Shown in pieces: positions 48,501 through 59,503 of a DNA stretch of 64,000 bases. Under the pieces are notes generated by a model. It worked only from the letters and a program-made list of their open reading frames with translations. It ran no database searches and was not told the origin of the DNA. Source of the DNA: Neostapfia colusana (Eukaryota; Streptophyta; Magnoliopsida; Poales; Poaceae); assembly GCA_030760725.1 (NCBI GenBank), contig JASWHV010000018.1:20616273-20680272 (forward strand). The letters are read 5' to 3'. Numbering within the stretch: position 1 is the first letter of the stretch; every line of letters starts with the position of its first letter. The position numbers and the translations under genes are program-made.

Positions 48501-50025
48501 AAGGTACTTGAATAGATGTGAACTCAACCTTTGTTCCATCTGTATGTGTTAGTTCCACTGTTCTCGTTGAACAATGTATAACTCCTTTATATTTGGTTAA
48601 CCAGTCCATTTCCAAGATGATATCTATCCCTTGTGATTCTATCACAATGAGGTTTGCAAGGAATTCTACTCCATTAACTCCTAGCTTTACCTTGGGACAT
48701 ACTTATTTTGTCTTTATTTCTCCTCCCAGAGAATTCACTACTAACACTCGATTCATAGATGCAATTGATAATTTGTGCTTGGTTATGAATTCCTTGGCTA
48801 TGAATGAGTGTGTTGCACCAGAGTCAAACAAAATTGTAGTAGGATAAGTATTGGCAGAGAACATACCAATCACCACATCTGGTGCCTCTTGTGCTTCCTC
48901 CATGGTCACATGATTCACCTTGCCACGCACAAGATTCTGTGGTTGAGGTGACTTCTTGTTGGGGCACCGGTTGGCATAGTGTCCCGTTTCTTCACAGTTG
49001 TAGCATTGTCCTGTGACCTTGTTTAGTGGAGCCTTATTGCCTTGTTGTGCATTTGGAGGGTTTGGCCCTGTAGGACGAGGTTGAAAGGCAGGACGTTGTT
49101 GCTGCAATTGTTGTCGCTGCTGTTGTGGTTGAAAAGTTGGATTCCTAGCAGCAGAGTTGCAGCTCCTTTGAAACTGATTGGGAGCTATAGGTCGATTCAT
49201 TGCTCCCGTCGGCGGTGATGAGAAACGGGGCCGACTGTTGCTGCTAGAAGACTGTCCTTGCCAATTCATTTTCCTCTTTCGCTCCTCAACTAACTTCTGT
49301 CTTTTTCTTTCCACTATGAAAGCCTTGTTGATGAGCTTTTGAAAACTTTCATAGTCACTTGAAGACATGGCATACTGTATTTCTGAGTTCAAGCCCTCAA
49401 TGAAACAGTCTTGTTTCTTTTCATCCGTGTCTATGTCCCCCGGAGCATAGCGAGATAACTGTGTGAACTTAGTAAGGTATTCTCGCACGGACATGCTACC
49501 TTGCTTCAGGTTGAGGAACTCCTTCCGCTTGTTCTTGATTTCTCCTGCTGTAACATAGTGATTGTGGAAGGCGAGTTTGAACTCATTCCATGAGATACTT
49601 TCTGGATCCTCATGAGCTTCTTTGTATGCTGTCCACCAGTCCGCTGCAGATCCATATAGTTGGTGAGAAGCAAAGAGTACCCTCTCACGTCCTGGGCATT
49701 GTATGATCTGCAACTTGTTCTCAATATTCTTGAGCCAATCATCAGCTTCTAATGGCTCTATAGCGTTGTCGAACCTTGGTGGTTGGGTGCTTAGGAATTC
49801 ATTCAACTTGAGTCGACGTGGTGCATTCTGAATTTGTGGTTGAGGTTGTTGCATGTTGGCCACCACTTGTGTCAAGTTTTGAATGAGTTGGTTTTGCATG
49901 TTCATCATCTGTTGTATCACCTCTCCATCAGCTCTGCGTGCAACTCGTGGCTGCCATCTAGGTAAAGGAAATTCTGCAGCCTCATTGTTGCTGTTCCCTT
50001 CGTTGCGTCTCCTTCTTCCTGCCAT
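45559..50025 (-). pseudogene. Second chromovirus gag-pol with chromodomain, broken
   Basis: ATG at 50025 opens MAGRRRRNEGNSNN; the end is TAA 45559-45561. In order: gag domain, Gln-rich linker, zinc knuckle CYNCEETGHYANRC, protease LFDSGATHSF, RT with FSKIDLRSGYHQ and FIDDILIYSK, RNase H YCDASGQG and YTDHKSLKY, integrase (DYSIHPGSTKMY, CDTC, MDFIVGFP, SDRGTQF, TDGQTERTN) and a chromodomain (CKVQWKHHS, QATWEREDEL). Breaks: TAA 48703-48705, a 7-bp tandem duplication at 47967-47980 that shifts frame, TAA 47370-47372 (from Gln), and a one-base deletion near 46945-46952. It cannot make a full polyprotein now, though each domain is well kept. Confidence 0.93.
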
Positions 50026-50371
50026 CTATTGTGAAAGACTATGTTTAAACTTAATATATAAATGTTCTCTTAAGTGTATTACGTTGTGTATTTATTTCAT
50101 AAGTTCTACACATGAGTTACAAAAGTTTCTACTTCCTTCATTAAATGATCAGGTTGGAAGCAAACTAAGCATTTATATTCCTTAGTAGATATGTACATAC
50201 ACTAACGAGGTTGTGAACATAAGCCTACGGCTTTCACAACTCACGTTTATACCCTAACAACACATTACATCATCAATCTAAACAAGTACACTAATCAACC
50301 ATTACACACTAGTTAATACAATACCATACATACGTACTACACGAGATATTACATGAGCAAGGACACCTATC
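50026..50371 (-). other. Spacer between ORF0 and gag
   Basis: 346 bp of AT-rich non-coding sequence. In the other chromovirus the equivalent spacer is 272 bp. Confidence 0.7.
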
Positions 50372-51166
50372 CTAGTTGTCCCCTGGATTCTGTGCATCCT
50401 CCTGTGGGTTCCCGCCCTCACCATCAGGAGTGCTAGCCTCTGACTCAGCTGTGGAGGCCTCAGGTGCTGGTGAAGCATGAGGGCGTTTGGCTGCCCTACG
50501 GTCTGGAGAGTCCGGAGTCCAAGTGTCTCCATCTGAAGCATAGAGATCACTCACTTCTCCATCCCTCATTCTGATCAGTGCACGCATTATGGCCTCCGTC
50601 TTCTTCAAAAGGTCACGTATGTCCTGAAGCTCCTGTTGGCAGTCCTGTAGCCTGGTGCTGACGTCAACTCCTACCTTGAGGCTCATCTCCATCTGCACTA
50701 TGTTGCAACCTTCATGGATTGGCTCGTAGTTGAACACCGCACTTCCACTTTGTCGCCGAGGGGTGTACATGTATTGAGTCCCCTCAAGACGGCCACGGTT
50801 GGTGTAGCTCTGGCAAGTGATTGCCTCCCAAGTGGCGTCCTTCTCAGCCTCTGCCATGGTAGACCTCCATGCTGGCGAATTGTGGATCTTGAGCAGCTTG
50901 TTCTCATAGTAGATCCTCACCTGCGACTTCCACTCATCGCGTTCTGCGCGAGAGACTCGAGTGGTGTCGTACTGCACCTCTAACTTGCCGGTGTAACCAG
51001 CACAGTGAAGAAGGTGTCTAAGGCGATCCACCATGCCTCTAGTGGACTCCCCGTGGGTCTGGTAGGTGGCGGGGTTGTCCACCTCCTCGACAGTGCGTTC
51101 AGCCAGCTGGTGTCGGGGAACTCGTCCTCCGGTGGACTTACGGGCCGTGAGACGTGTGCGTGCCAT
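50372..51166 (-). CDS. ORF0 with histone H3 N-terminal tail mimic
   Basis: 264 residues from an ATG 195 nt downstream of the PBS. The frame is open 26 codons upstream, but MARTR is the natural start because the next residues copy histone H3. After Met removal, 16 of the first 23 residues equal H3: A1 R2 T3, T6 to G13 (TARKSTGG), P16 R17, Q19 L20 A21. K9 and S10 are kept; K4, K14, K18 and K23 are R, R, H and R. No histone fold follows. Next come a middle domain (about 45-155, with LLHCAGY, WKSQVRIYYEN and TQYMYTPRR), a predicted coiled coil (about 170-202), and a Ser/Pro/acidic tail with RRAAKRPH (a possible nuclear signal). The frame is undamaged although gag-pol beside it is broken. Role inferred only: chromatin targeting or titration of H3 readers. 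Confidence 0.85.
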   Translation of the reverse strand: MARTRLTARKSTGGRVPRHQLAERTVEEVDNPATYQTHGESTRGMVDRLRHLLHCAGYTGKLEVQYDTTRVSRAERDEWKSQVRIYYENKLLKIHNSPAWRSTMAEAEKDATWEAITCQSYTNRGRLEGTQYMYTPRRQSGSAVFNYEPIHEGCNIVQMEMSLKVGVDVSTRLQDCQQELQDIRDLLKKTEAIMRALIRMRDGEVSDLYASDGDTWTPDSPDRRAAKRPHASPAPEASTAESEASTPDGEGGNPQEDAQNPGDN

Positions 51167-51360
51167 CTGTTTCAAGAAAAATTTAAAATGTGTTAGAAAA
51201 TAAACAATAATATAATTTTGAGTATAGATGAGGTTAGACAACATATATATAATTTAAATAATCCTCCTTCTAATAAAATACTTAGTAAAATAGTTTTTAA
51301 TAAAATAGTGACGTCTATCCCGTCCATTTCTAACTAGGTTCGCGTCCTACGGGCAATCTT

Positions 51361-51373
51361 GACTCTGATACCA
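51361..51373 (-). other. Primer binding site of second chromovirus
   Basis: TGGTATCAGAGTC on the - strand, 3 nt inside the 5' LTR. It is initiator-Met tRNA type with one or two mismatches at its end. Confidence 0.88.
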
Positions 51374-51376
51374 CTT

Positions 51377-54300
51377 TGTCACACTCGGTTTTCCATAAGG
51401 AACACCGAGCGTATTCTCACATGTATGCCAGGATCAGTTGACTCATACATGTGCCGACAAGAGTGTAATATCATTATATTACAAGCCAAGTTCAACGTAC
51501 AACATAATACTACATCATAGTACATGAAATATCATCTAAGAGTACCATTACACTATAACACAACAGCGGAAGACTACAGCATGGATGCTCCAGTTTCACA
51601 GGCGTTGCCCGGAGGTTTCGCCAACCTAGAACAACTCCTCGGGATTGAAGTCCTCCTCATCAAAGTCTATATCTTCATTTGCACCTGGGCAGCATATTAC
51701 ATCCAACAAAAGCAAGTTTGAGTACCAAAGGTACTCAGCAAGTGTAGGAAAGAATGTTATGAAGGCTAATAGCAAGGAAAGGCTAACATGGTTATGCACT
51801 ATGCATTAATCCTAAGCCTTAACGTTGATTAGCAACCTATCTTACTAAGTGATAATCCCCCAACTTCATAATTAAGTCATTAATGTTAGGTTACACCACC
51901 CAAAAACCTCTTTCAACTCACATCCATGTTTCTCTAATCATGGACAAGTCCAAGCCGCTCTTGACCGTGAGCACGGCTGTCATGACAGTTTGGTTCTCTG
52001 CAGAGATTGCACCACTTTACCCACAAGTAGTGATTTCATCCCCTGTTGCCAGGTGGACTAAGAAACCTCCCTGATATCCGTGGTTGCAAGCCACATTACA
52101 CACTTCCTTTGGTATGCGATCAGGAGATCACTACATGGCCTTTACAAAGGATCTACCGGCAAGTACAAGCCCACTGAGGTTTCACCGTTGTAGTTCCTGG
52201 GAGTAAACCCTCCCCTACAGAAGCCCCCTCTTGAGCCTTGCAGTTCCCAGGGCAGTCAAAAATGGACTCCCATTCTCCATACCATCTAAACACTCATACT
52301 TTACCGGCAAACACCTAATTAATTGGCCAAGCCGCCCCATCTCAGTCTTGTGGTGGCACTGTAAAGCCGGTTTAACTGTTCCATGAACCGGTCCTTAGAA
52401 TCTAAGACAGGCACTAACTCATTCCCGAGTCTCGTGCACGAAGCACCAACCAAAACAACCAGCCTGTCTAGATTCCTATTACCATGACACACTCTTGTAT
52501 CTTTCACATAATTTCACAAGACGAGTACATCAACGTTTCATTCATTCTCTAAGTTCTAAGCATGGCTAAGCACATAAAATGATAAGCAACAATTATCAAC
52601 TAAGTCCCTCCATGGTTCAACAAGGAATGGTAAAGGAATATAACTAGGGAAACAACCTAAATTAGGTTTCATATTGATGACATCATGCAAGCATTCTAAC
52701 TAATCATCCTAGAATAGGAACAAAGTGGTCAAGGAACACTTGCCTTTGAATGAAGGGTGATTCACTTCAAATTCTTACTCTTGAAGATTTGAAAGTAGTT
52801 CTTGATTTGGTTCTAGCCATTCATATGCACACACAAAACAATGCCAAACCATAAGAATCTCAACGATGCATTTCAAGCATACATATTTGATTACACTCAT
52901 ACACTTATTGATTTTATGTCATTTTATGTGGTTTGAAATAAAATTAAGTTTCAAATAGACATCTATATCTTTTATGTTGTCTTTGTTACAGCAAGAATAC
53001 TCATTTTTCTAGTTTTACAGGGATATTAATAACTTCTAGAATTTTATGTGTATATATGTTAATTTTATAATTAATTGAATCCTAAAAGTCATTTAAATTA
53101 TTACTATAATCATTTTCAGAACTCATATTATTATTTTATACATTTCATAACCTATTTATGTATTTGGGACAGTTTTCAAAATTTTTCTTTATTATATAAT
53201 ATTTTTATCTATATTTCAGTATTTATTTAATACTTAAAAATGCATTTTCAGCCATTTAAATAATTATTCTAGACTACAGAAACTTCAAATATATAAAAGT
53301 ATAAAAACAGAATAATCTTATGCTATTTAAAAAATTTCTACAATTTGCTAATACCTATATTGTTTTTATTTTGATTTTTCAGAATTAATTTGACACCAAA
53401 TAAATAATTTCATTTTCTGAAAATTATTATTTTTAACTTCAGAATTTGTTTTCTGTTCAGAATGTTTCAACCGTGCTTTTAATAAATTTCTCACATTTTT
53501 CAGAAATCATTTAGCCTATTTTGATTAATTACAGAATTAAAAACAAACTTTTAAACTGATTTGGGCCAATTTGTAATATTTTCAAACTTTCTAGGGTTCA
53601 AATTGAATTTACAGAACTGTTTTACCAATTTCTAGAATGCACAGGGGCTAATTGGCTAATTCACAATGAATTTCCAATTTTCTATAAGCGTAGGGTTGAT
53701 TCTGTAAATCACAGGGGCTATTTCCTAGTTATTTAAATCTCTAGAGACCTAACTAGAAGATTCCTAACGTATATAACTGCTTTGAATGTGGGCCGTTGGA
53801 TCTGAGATCAACGGCCCAGATTTAAATAACCGAATCGGTACGCTCCTTCTAATCTAAGCCGTTGGCTCAAATCCGACGCACCAGAAGCGGCCACGTCGCC
53901 CTATACCCGTCTCCCCCGCGTCCGGCGGCCGCGCGATCGCCGGCAAGCAGCGGCGGTGGCTGGAAACTTTCGGGTTTTGCCGTTTCTTCACCGTTTATTG
54001 ATCTCTTTGCATCAGAAGAAAGAGAAGAGGATGGGGAACTCACCTAGGAGAGTTTTGGAGACCGGAATTGGCCGGAGATGCGTGATCGACGGCGACAGTG
54101 GGAAAACTCCGGCGATCTTCGTCGGGGTGATCTTCCAGGCGATGACCTCGGGTGATTTTTGTCGGGAATCTCTCCTGGGGTCCTTGTGACGTCGTAGGGG
54201 GCCTCAGAACCAAGAATTTGAGTGTGTTTTCGAAGAATTGGAGAAAGGAGTGGTTTTTCCGATCGGGAGGAAATGGGGCGGTTTCTGCGGGGAAAATGAC

Positions 54301-54548
54301 CGGGGTCGGGTTGTTTATATAGAGGATGAGGAGGCGGCGGCGTGGGGCGCGACGGTTGCCGTAGGGGCGCCGAATTTTGCCCGTTACCGAGACATTTCGA
54401 TCACATGCGATAATAGATCGGTTGGAGAAGAGAGAGAGCGGTCGGTGGCGGTTTTGGAGGGGAAAGGGCTGACGGCTGGGCCCTGGTGGCAGTGGGGAAG
54501 AGAGGGGAAGAAGTTTGGCGCACGTTTTTGTAAAATTCGGTTGTTACA
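51377..54548 (-). repeat. 5' LTR of second chromovirus
   Basis: 3172 bp, TG to CA on both strands. It holds the active promoter copy. Same AT-rich/GC-rich split as the 3' LTR. Confidence 0.93.
54314..54321 (-). promoter_or_regulatory. TATA box in 5' LTR of second chromovirus
   Basis: TATATAAA on the - strand, about 230 bp from the LTR start, followed by ACAACCCGACCCC. The 3' LTR has the matching box near 45277. Confidence 0.7.
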
Positions 54549-54553
54549 CAGTA
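54549..54553. repeat. Target-site duplication CAGTA (right) of second chromovirus
   Basis: CAGTA after the LTR, identical to 42334-42338. Confidence 0.88.
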
Positions 54554-55609
54554 GTCCATCCCGCATATCGGTCCGAGCAGCCTAACAAATGATGTAGCAT
54601 TAGCAAACATATCAACTCCATAACGCAGAGCACGAAATCAAAATGATCTTCTACCCCTCTATTTCAAATTATTTGACGCTGGTTAGTTTAAATTTAAACT
54701 AGCCAGCGTTAAGTAATTCGAAACGGAGGGAGTATTTTAGTCTAGAACCTGGATAGTCAGTTTAATTCAATCTGAAATTTCAGTTGTCTGGAACCTAAGC
54801 TATGACTGGAATTTTGATCACTTTAGCGCACATTTTGATTGCTAGCTTTTGTTTGGACCAGAACCTGATACTGGGTTGCAGTTAAATTCGAGGAGCATAT
54901 GAAATATTAAAATAAGCTCTATTTTCATAGAAAAAAATATAAATATATAATAATTTATTTAGTGTAATATATATAGAAATAGAATGCACCAAGAAACATA
55001 CCTATTGTTAAACTTTTGTGTTTTAAATGCATAATGTTATTTTAATAACATCATTTTTTAGTAGCCCTTGAAATGAATCTGAATTATATTCTCGTATTTA
55101 ATCTTCTCCAAAACTTCACTCTCAAATGCTATTGTGACCATGATTGGATCGGTATTCAAAGATTGGAGCCAAGACAGGTTAGAAATGTAAGGTGGGCAAA
55201 AGATGGCACGATCTAAATGACGAAACTATGCTACAGATTTAGATGCTCAGAAGTACTACGATCTACAAATTTATTGACCCCTCAAAAACTGGGACCATGT
55301 TCCATCGACCTCGTGCCTGTTGCACGGGTTGGGTGGGGTCCAAATCCAGAGTTTAAGAAAATAAAAATCGTTTAGATCAAAGTGATAGTGCATTTCGTGT
55401 TCATGCGGATTCAATCACTACGCAACAGGCTCCATTGTGCTAAGATCTTGCAACGAAAGTTGTGTAACACATCTCTCCCAGACAGATACTTTGTTAGTTC
55501 GAGTAGCTTGGGAAACATGTATGTACTACTAGCATGTATGGACCGCTTTGTTACTTACGAGACCAGGAGGAGGACGACAAAGACTCAAAAGCTGCCGCAC
55601 CCGTATCTG
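54554..55609. other. Intergenic DNA downstream of the host gene
   Basis: AT-rich, with one MITE (54654-54732). The part nearest 55610 should hold the 3' UTR and poly(A) site of the gene on the - strand, but I cannot fix its end. Confidence 0.6.
54654..54732. mobile_element. Stowaway-like MITE
   Basis: 79 bp, nearly a full palindrome: on the - strand it starts CTCCCTCCGTTTCG and on the + strand CCCCTCTATTTCA, with centre GTTTAAATTTAAAC. A TA dinucleotide flanks each end (54652-54653, 54733-54734). CTCCCTCCGT termini and a TA target are the hallmarks of grass Stowaway elements. Confidence 0.88.
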
Positions 55610-58393
55610 CTAGCGCTTGGTGTGGAGGATGCCGTGGAAGGTGAGCGTGCCCTCCAGGTCCCCGATGATCCGCGCGATGCGCAACTCCAGCCCGCGCTGG
55701 ACGTCCCGCAGCAGCGTCCCGGCCACGTCCATCAGCCGCTTCATGTCCACGCCACGTCCAGGCCGCGCGAGGCCCGGCGTGATCCGGGACTGCGTCTCCA
55801 GCAGCTTCTGCCCTGTGGCTACCGCCAGACGCTGCAGCTGGAACGTCTCCTCCAGGAACTGCCCCAGCGCCGCGCTCTGCTCTCCGGCGCCGCGCCGCCG
55901 CTCTCGTCCCCCGCCCCTCTTGCTCTCCTCCTGAAACGAAAATCAACTAGTTTCAAGTCTGAATTCAAGTGCTTTCGTGCGAGGGATTTTACATTCGTCT
56001 ACGTGCTTACCATTCTTGCGCGGAGGTCGTCGATCTTGTCGTCCAGGGACTGGTACCGCTTGACGTGCTTGCTCAGGAACGATGTCATCGTCTGGTACCT
56101 CGACCTCGGCTGCTGCCTGCTGCTGCTGGCCTCGCTGTCTGCCGGCTTCGCCACCGCGGCTTCCTCCTTGCCTTCGGCGGCGGCCAGCTTCTCCAGCAAC
56201 GCGAGCTGCTGCTTCAGCCTTTTGATCTTGTACGACACCGCCAGGGAGTGGATGTCCGTCTTGCACGCAGAGGCCTTCTGCTCCGGTTGCGCCACGACCA
56301 CGACCGCGAGGTTGGACGCCTCGTCCTGAGAGCTGGCCGTGCTGGTCTGCAAGTGCGCGTTGCCTGGATCAGTGTGGACTTCCTTCTCCTCCTCGATCTC
56401 ACATTTGAACGAGTGACGGGACGGGACGTCATAAGGCTCTCGCTCCATTGATGTCGCCGCGTCGGCCTGCGCATGGTCTGGAATTGGATCTAGGACGCCA
56501 CACGCCGCTGTTGCTTCCGCACGGAACGCCTTGTCGACGTCCTGATCGTCTGGTGAAACCAGCTCCTCAACTTCAATCTCTGCATGATGAGAATTGGCGA
56601 CATCGGTTCCATCTTGATGTGGAGCATCTGATGGTGACAATCTTTCAGCTTCTATCGTCTCTGCTCCTTCGATCTTCACAGGTGAACATGGAACGCAGCG
56701 GTCGGCGGCGTAGTCGTCCTTGCCCTCGCCCCCGAAGATCGTCAGCTGCTCCTTGAGTGCCCTGTTCTCGTCCTCCCTGTCCAAAAGCAGAGCCTCTAGG
56801 CCGGCGCTGTGCTGGTCCAGCTGTACCAGACGCGCCTCCAGCTCCTGGATCCGGCACTGGAGCCTCGTGACCTCCGCGTCCATGCTCACCGCCCGCCAAC
56901 GGAACGCTTCCAGCTTCTCGTCCTTGAGCCGGAGCTGCTCCGTGAACGCCTCGATCTCCGCGGTGTGCCGATGCTTGATCATGGCCGCGTACTTCTCCGT
57001 CTCCATCTGGACCCACTCCTGCAGGCCCTGGTACTCCTCCACGGCTGCAGGCCGGAACAAATCAAGAAGCAGAGCATGATCAGAAGTAGACGAGATAGAA
57101 CTCTGGAAGACTATTTGTTGTTTGTTACAAAGTGCAAGATAACTGTGCTGTTTCTTTTAGTCAGTACTTATGAGTTTTCATGGTAGTAGACAACAAAAAC
57201 GATCTTTTACCATTGAATCCTGGCAGCATATGGACTTGGTGCTCACGTACGCTGAGAAAAGAACAGGCAGAGTAAAAAAAACAGAGCAGCTGAAACCTAC
57301 CGGGCTTGTCTTCGACATGGCTGGGATAGCGATCGACGCATTCGACGGTGGTCAGCTCCATCGCCGCCAGCGCCTTCTTACCGTCGCGCTCCACGTGGTC
57401 AACGAACAGTATCTTGGTGTCGTTTGCGCGCACCACGGCGTCGAGGGCCAGCTTGTCGGAGCAGCCCGGGTGGTCTGCGGCCCGTGCCGAGGACCTGGAG
57501 CCCCGGCGGTTGCCGCGTGACTCCCACATCTTGCGCCACCTCCCCGCCTCGAGCTCGGCCTGCTTCCGCCTGGCCTTGCACATCTTGACCTCCCGCACCA
57601 GCATCTCCCGGTCCTCCATGTCGATCTTGGACTTGCGCAGCATCGCGGAGAGGATCTTGTCCTTGTGGTCCGCGTCCCGCCGCAGCAGCGCGGCCTCGGC
57701 GGAGAGGTCGTCGCGCCGCTGGAGCGCGGCCCGGAGCTCGGCTTCCGCCGTGTCCGCGAGGCGCGCGGCGCGAGCCAGGTCCGCCTCTAGCTGCCGCTGC
57801 GCGGACTCGAGCTCCAAGAACACCGCCTCGTGCTTGCGCAGCTCGGCGGCGTGCTCCGCCGCTTCCTTCCCGGCGTGCTCCGCCGCTTCCTTCCTGGCGC
57901 GCTCCGCCTCCCGCAGCCTCTCCTCGGCGCCCTCCCGCCTTGCCACCTCCCGCGCCAGGGCCTCGTCCTTGGCCCCCGCAGCCCGCCGCAGCCCCTCCGC
58001 CTCTTCCTCGCGCTTCGCCTCCCGCGCCCGTGCCGCGGCGACGACGGCGTGCACCTGCCGCCGCAGCGCCTTCCGCTCAGCGAGCCACCGCTGCTCATGG
58101 GACGCGAAGATGCCCGCCACCTTCTCGTTGGCCCTGGCGTCCTCTTCTCGCCGGCGCCGGAACTCCTCGACCTTGCGCTCCAGCTCGAGCGCCTTCTCTC
58201 GCAGCGCGAGCTCCCGCGCACGCGACCACCGGCACCGGCGTCGCCCCGCGCCGAGATCGCACCCACCGGCGACCCTCCCCTGCGCTCCCAGAGCAGCGAG
58301 AGCGCAAGAAAAGCCGGCGCAATAGTAGGCCCCTGGTTGCAGCTGAACCGACAAGGATGAAGAGGCCAATGGCAGCTCCTGATCAGCAGCCAT
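55610..58393 (-). CDS. Host coiled-coil protein gene, four exons incl. 9-nt microexon
   Basis: Exons on the - strand: 57301-58393, 57211-57219, 56011-57044 and 55610-55930, total 2457 nt, 818 residues. All introns are GT-AG (donors GTAGGT, GTAAAA, GTAAGC; acceptors TGCCAG, CTGCAG, TTTCAG) and phases fit. The protein starts MAADQELPLASSS, then has long Ala/Glu/Arg-rich coiled coils (about 60-300), a conserved KMCKARRKQAELEAGRW segment, VEEYQGLQEWVQMETEKYA after the microexon with more coiled coil, an acidic variable stretch, then RYQTMTSFLSKHVKRYQ and a C-terminal helical block (FLEETFQLQRLAVATGQ, DVQRGLELRIARIIGDLEG). No motor or enzyme domain. Pipelines often call such proteins myosin-heavy-chain-like or USO1-like; I cannot name the function. 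GC-rich exon 1 is typical of grasses. Confidence 0.85.
57211..57219 (-). other. Predicted 9-nt microexon
   Basis: GATTCAATG on the - strand between TGCCAG and GTAAAA. Inclusion gives KPGFNAVEEYQ across the junctions; skipping gives KPAVEEYQ. Both stay in frame because 9 is a multiple of three. Confidence 0.65.
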
Positions 58394-58967
58394 GACGATA
58401 TCCCCAGTGGTTCCAAAGCTGATTGTAGCAGTAAGTGGGCACTAATTGTAATTGTAGCAGCGAATCGCCAAGCTAAGGAGGTAGCCTTAGGAATCAAGTT
58501 TTGCCCCTTACAATCATACGATGATTTGACCGATTGCCAAATGGCTAATGGCCAGGCCGGGAGCTTAGAGCGGGAGCAATGGCGGCTTGGGCGTGTCGCT
58601 GGCTGGCATGGTGGGCATGATTGCGAGCTGGAGGATAAAGGGGAAGCAAAGTGACGGTGCCCTGCGTTGGCAGTGGCAGCTTAAAACTGGGTGGCTGCGG
58701 CTGTGTGCGCGCGAGTGATTGAGCGAGAGGCTGTCTCTGGTACGGAGGCGGTCAACGTGGGGATCTGCGACTCCAAATGGAGCGCACATGGAGATGCGAG
58801 GATGTGAGGTTGCGTCCATGCTTTGCTTCTCCATTGGACAACAGAGGATACACTGCCGTGCTGGTACCGGAATGGAACGCCTCTGTCGTCTAGTAAAGCT
58901 GTGTGTTTTTTTCTTTTTTGAAGAAAAATGGTTCAGCGGGTAGTTTAGCTCCACATGGATAAAATTA
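58394..58967 (-). promoter_or_regulatory. Upstream region of the coiled-coil gene
   Basis: About 570 bp between the ATG and the hAT-like MITE. It should include the 5' UTR and core promoter. I see no unambiguous TATA box. No other gene is supported here. Confidence 0.5.
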
Positions 58968-58975
58968 GGCAGATG
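58968..58975. repeat. 8-bp target-site duplication GGCAGATG (left)
   Basis: GGCAGATG before the MITE, repeated exactly at 59504-59511. Confidence 0.9.
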
Positions 58976-59503
58976 TAGGGATGGCAACGGGTAAAATACC
59001 CTGCTAAGATAAAATCCGTACCGTTACTAGTAGCGGGTAAAAAAGTTACTCGTATCTATTATCCGCGGATATTTTTTACCCGCGGACATATCTGTTACCT
59101 GAAATTCTTTAACAAAACAGTAAGATTTATGCAACATTTATCGTCAAGACATAACCTTGCTAGATCTAATTAATCAATATTCATGATCAAGTAGTAATAA
59201 AAAATACATAATCTTGCTAGATTTAAATATTAAAAAATTAATGGCTACAAAAATAGTTTTTTTCTATGATAATAGAAATTTAGTTTATTATTAATCCTCA
59301 TGTTATATGGAACCATATGTTAATATTCAAGTACGGGTAAGTGGATATGGATATGACATTTTCTGACCCGGTAAAAAAATATCTATTGGGTTTTATCCAT
59401 TACCCGAACCCGTACCCACGGGTACAAATTCCTATCCAAACCTGTACCCATCGGGTCAGATATCCGCGGGTATACGTGTAACGGATATCCATTGCCATCT
59501 CTA
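58976..59503. mobile_element. Non-autonomous hAT-like element (MITE)
   Basis: 528 bp with terminal inverted repeats TAGGGATGGCAACGG and CCATTGCCATCTCTA (13 of 15 pair) and an 8-bp duplication. Near both ends it has CGGGTA-rich sub-repeats (ACGGGTAAAATACCC; TACCCGAACCCGTACCC). Eight-bp duplications and TAGGG/CAGGG-type ends are typical of hAT. No transposase ORF. It lies upstream of the host gene. Confidence 0.9.

Larger units (their letters stand above)
42339..54548 (-). mobile_element. Complete Tekay-like chromovirus carrying a histone-H3-tail ORF
   Basis: A 12.2-kb gypsy element on the - strand with LTRs of 3176 bp (42339-45514) and 3172 bp (51377-54548), PBS TGGTATCAGAGTC, polypurine tract AAGGGGGGTAGAG, and CAGTA duplications at both ends. 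From 5' to 3' it has ORF0 (50372-51166), then gag-pol with C-terminal chromodomain (45559-50025, broken). Its proteins resemble those of 8582-35039 but clearly belong to another family. LTRs differ by scattered substitutions and small indels, so it looks somewhat older than the tandem array. Confidence 0.94.

Noticed and set aside
50372..51166. A true histone H3 gene or pseudogene
   Set aside because: Similarity stops after about residue 21-23; the alpha-N to alpha-3 histone fold is missing and the ORF sits in the ORF0 slot of a retrotransposon.
55382..56329. 315-codon + strand frame overlapping the 3' exons of the coiled-coil gene
   Set aside because: Crosses both exon and intron of the - strand gene without motif support.
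57348..58325. 325-codon + strand Ser/Ala/Arg-rich frame opposite exon 1 of the coiled-coil gene
   Set aside because: Arises from high GC in the antisense strand; low complexity, while the - strand has proper splice sites and coiled-coil heptads.
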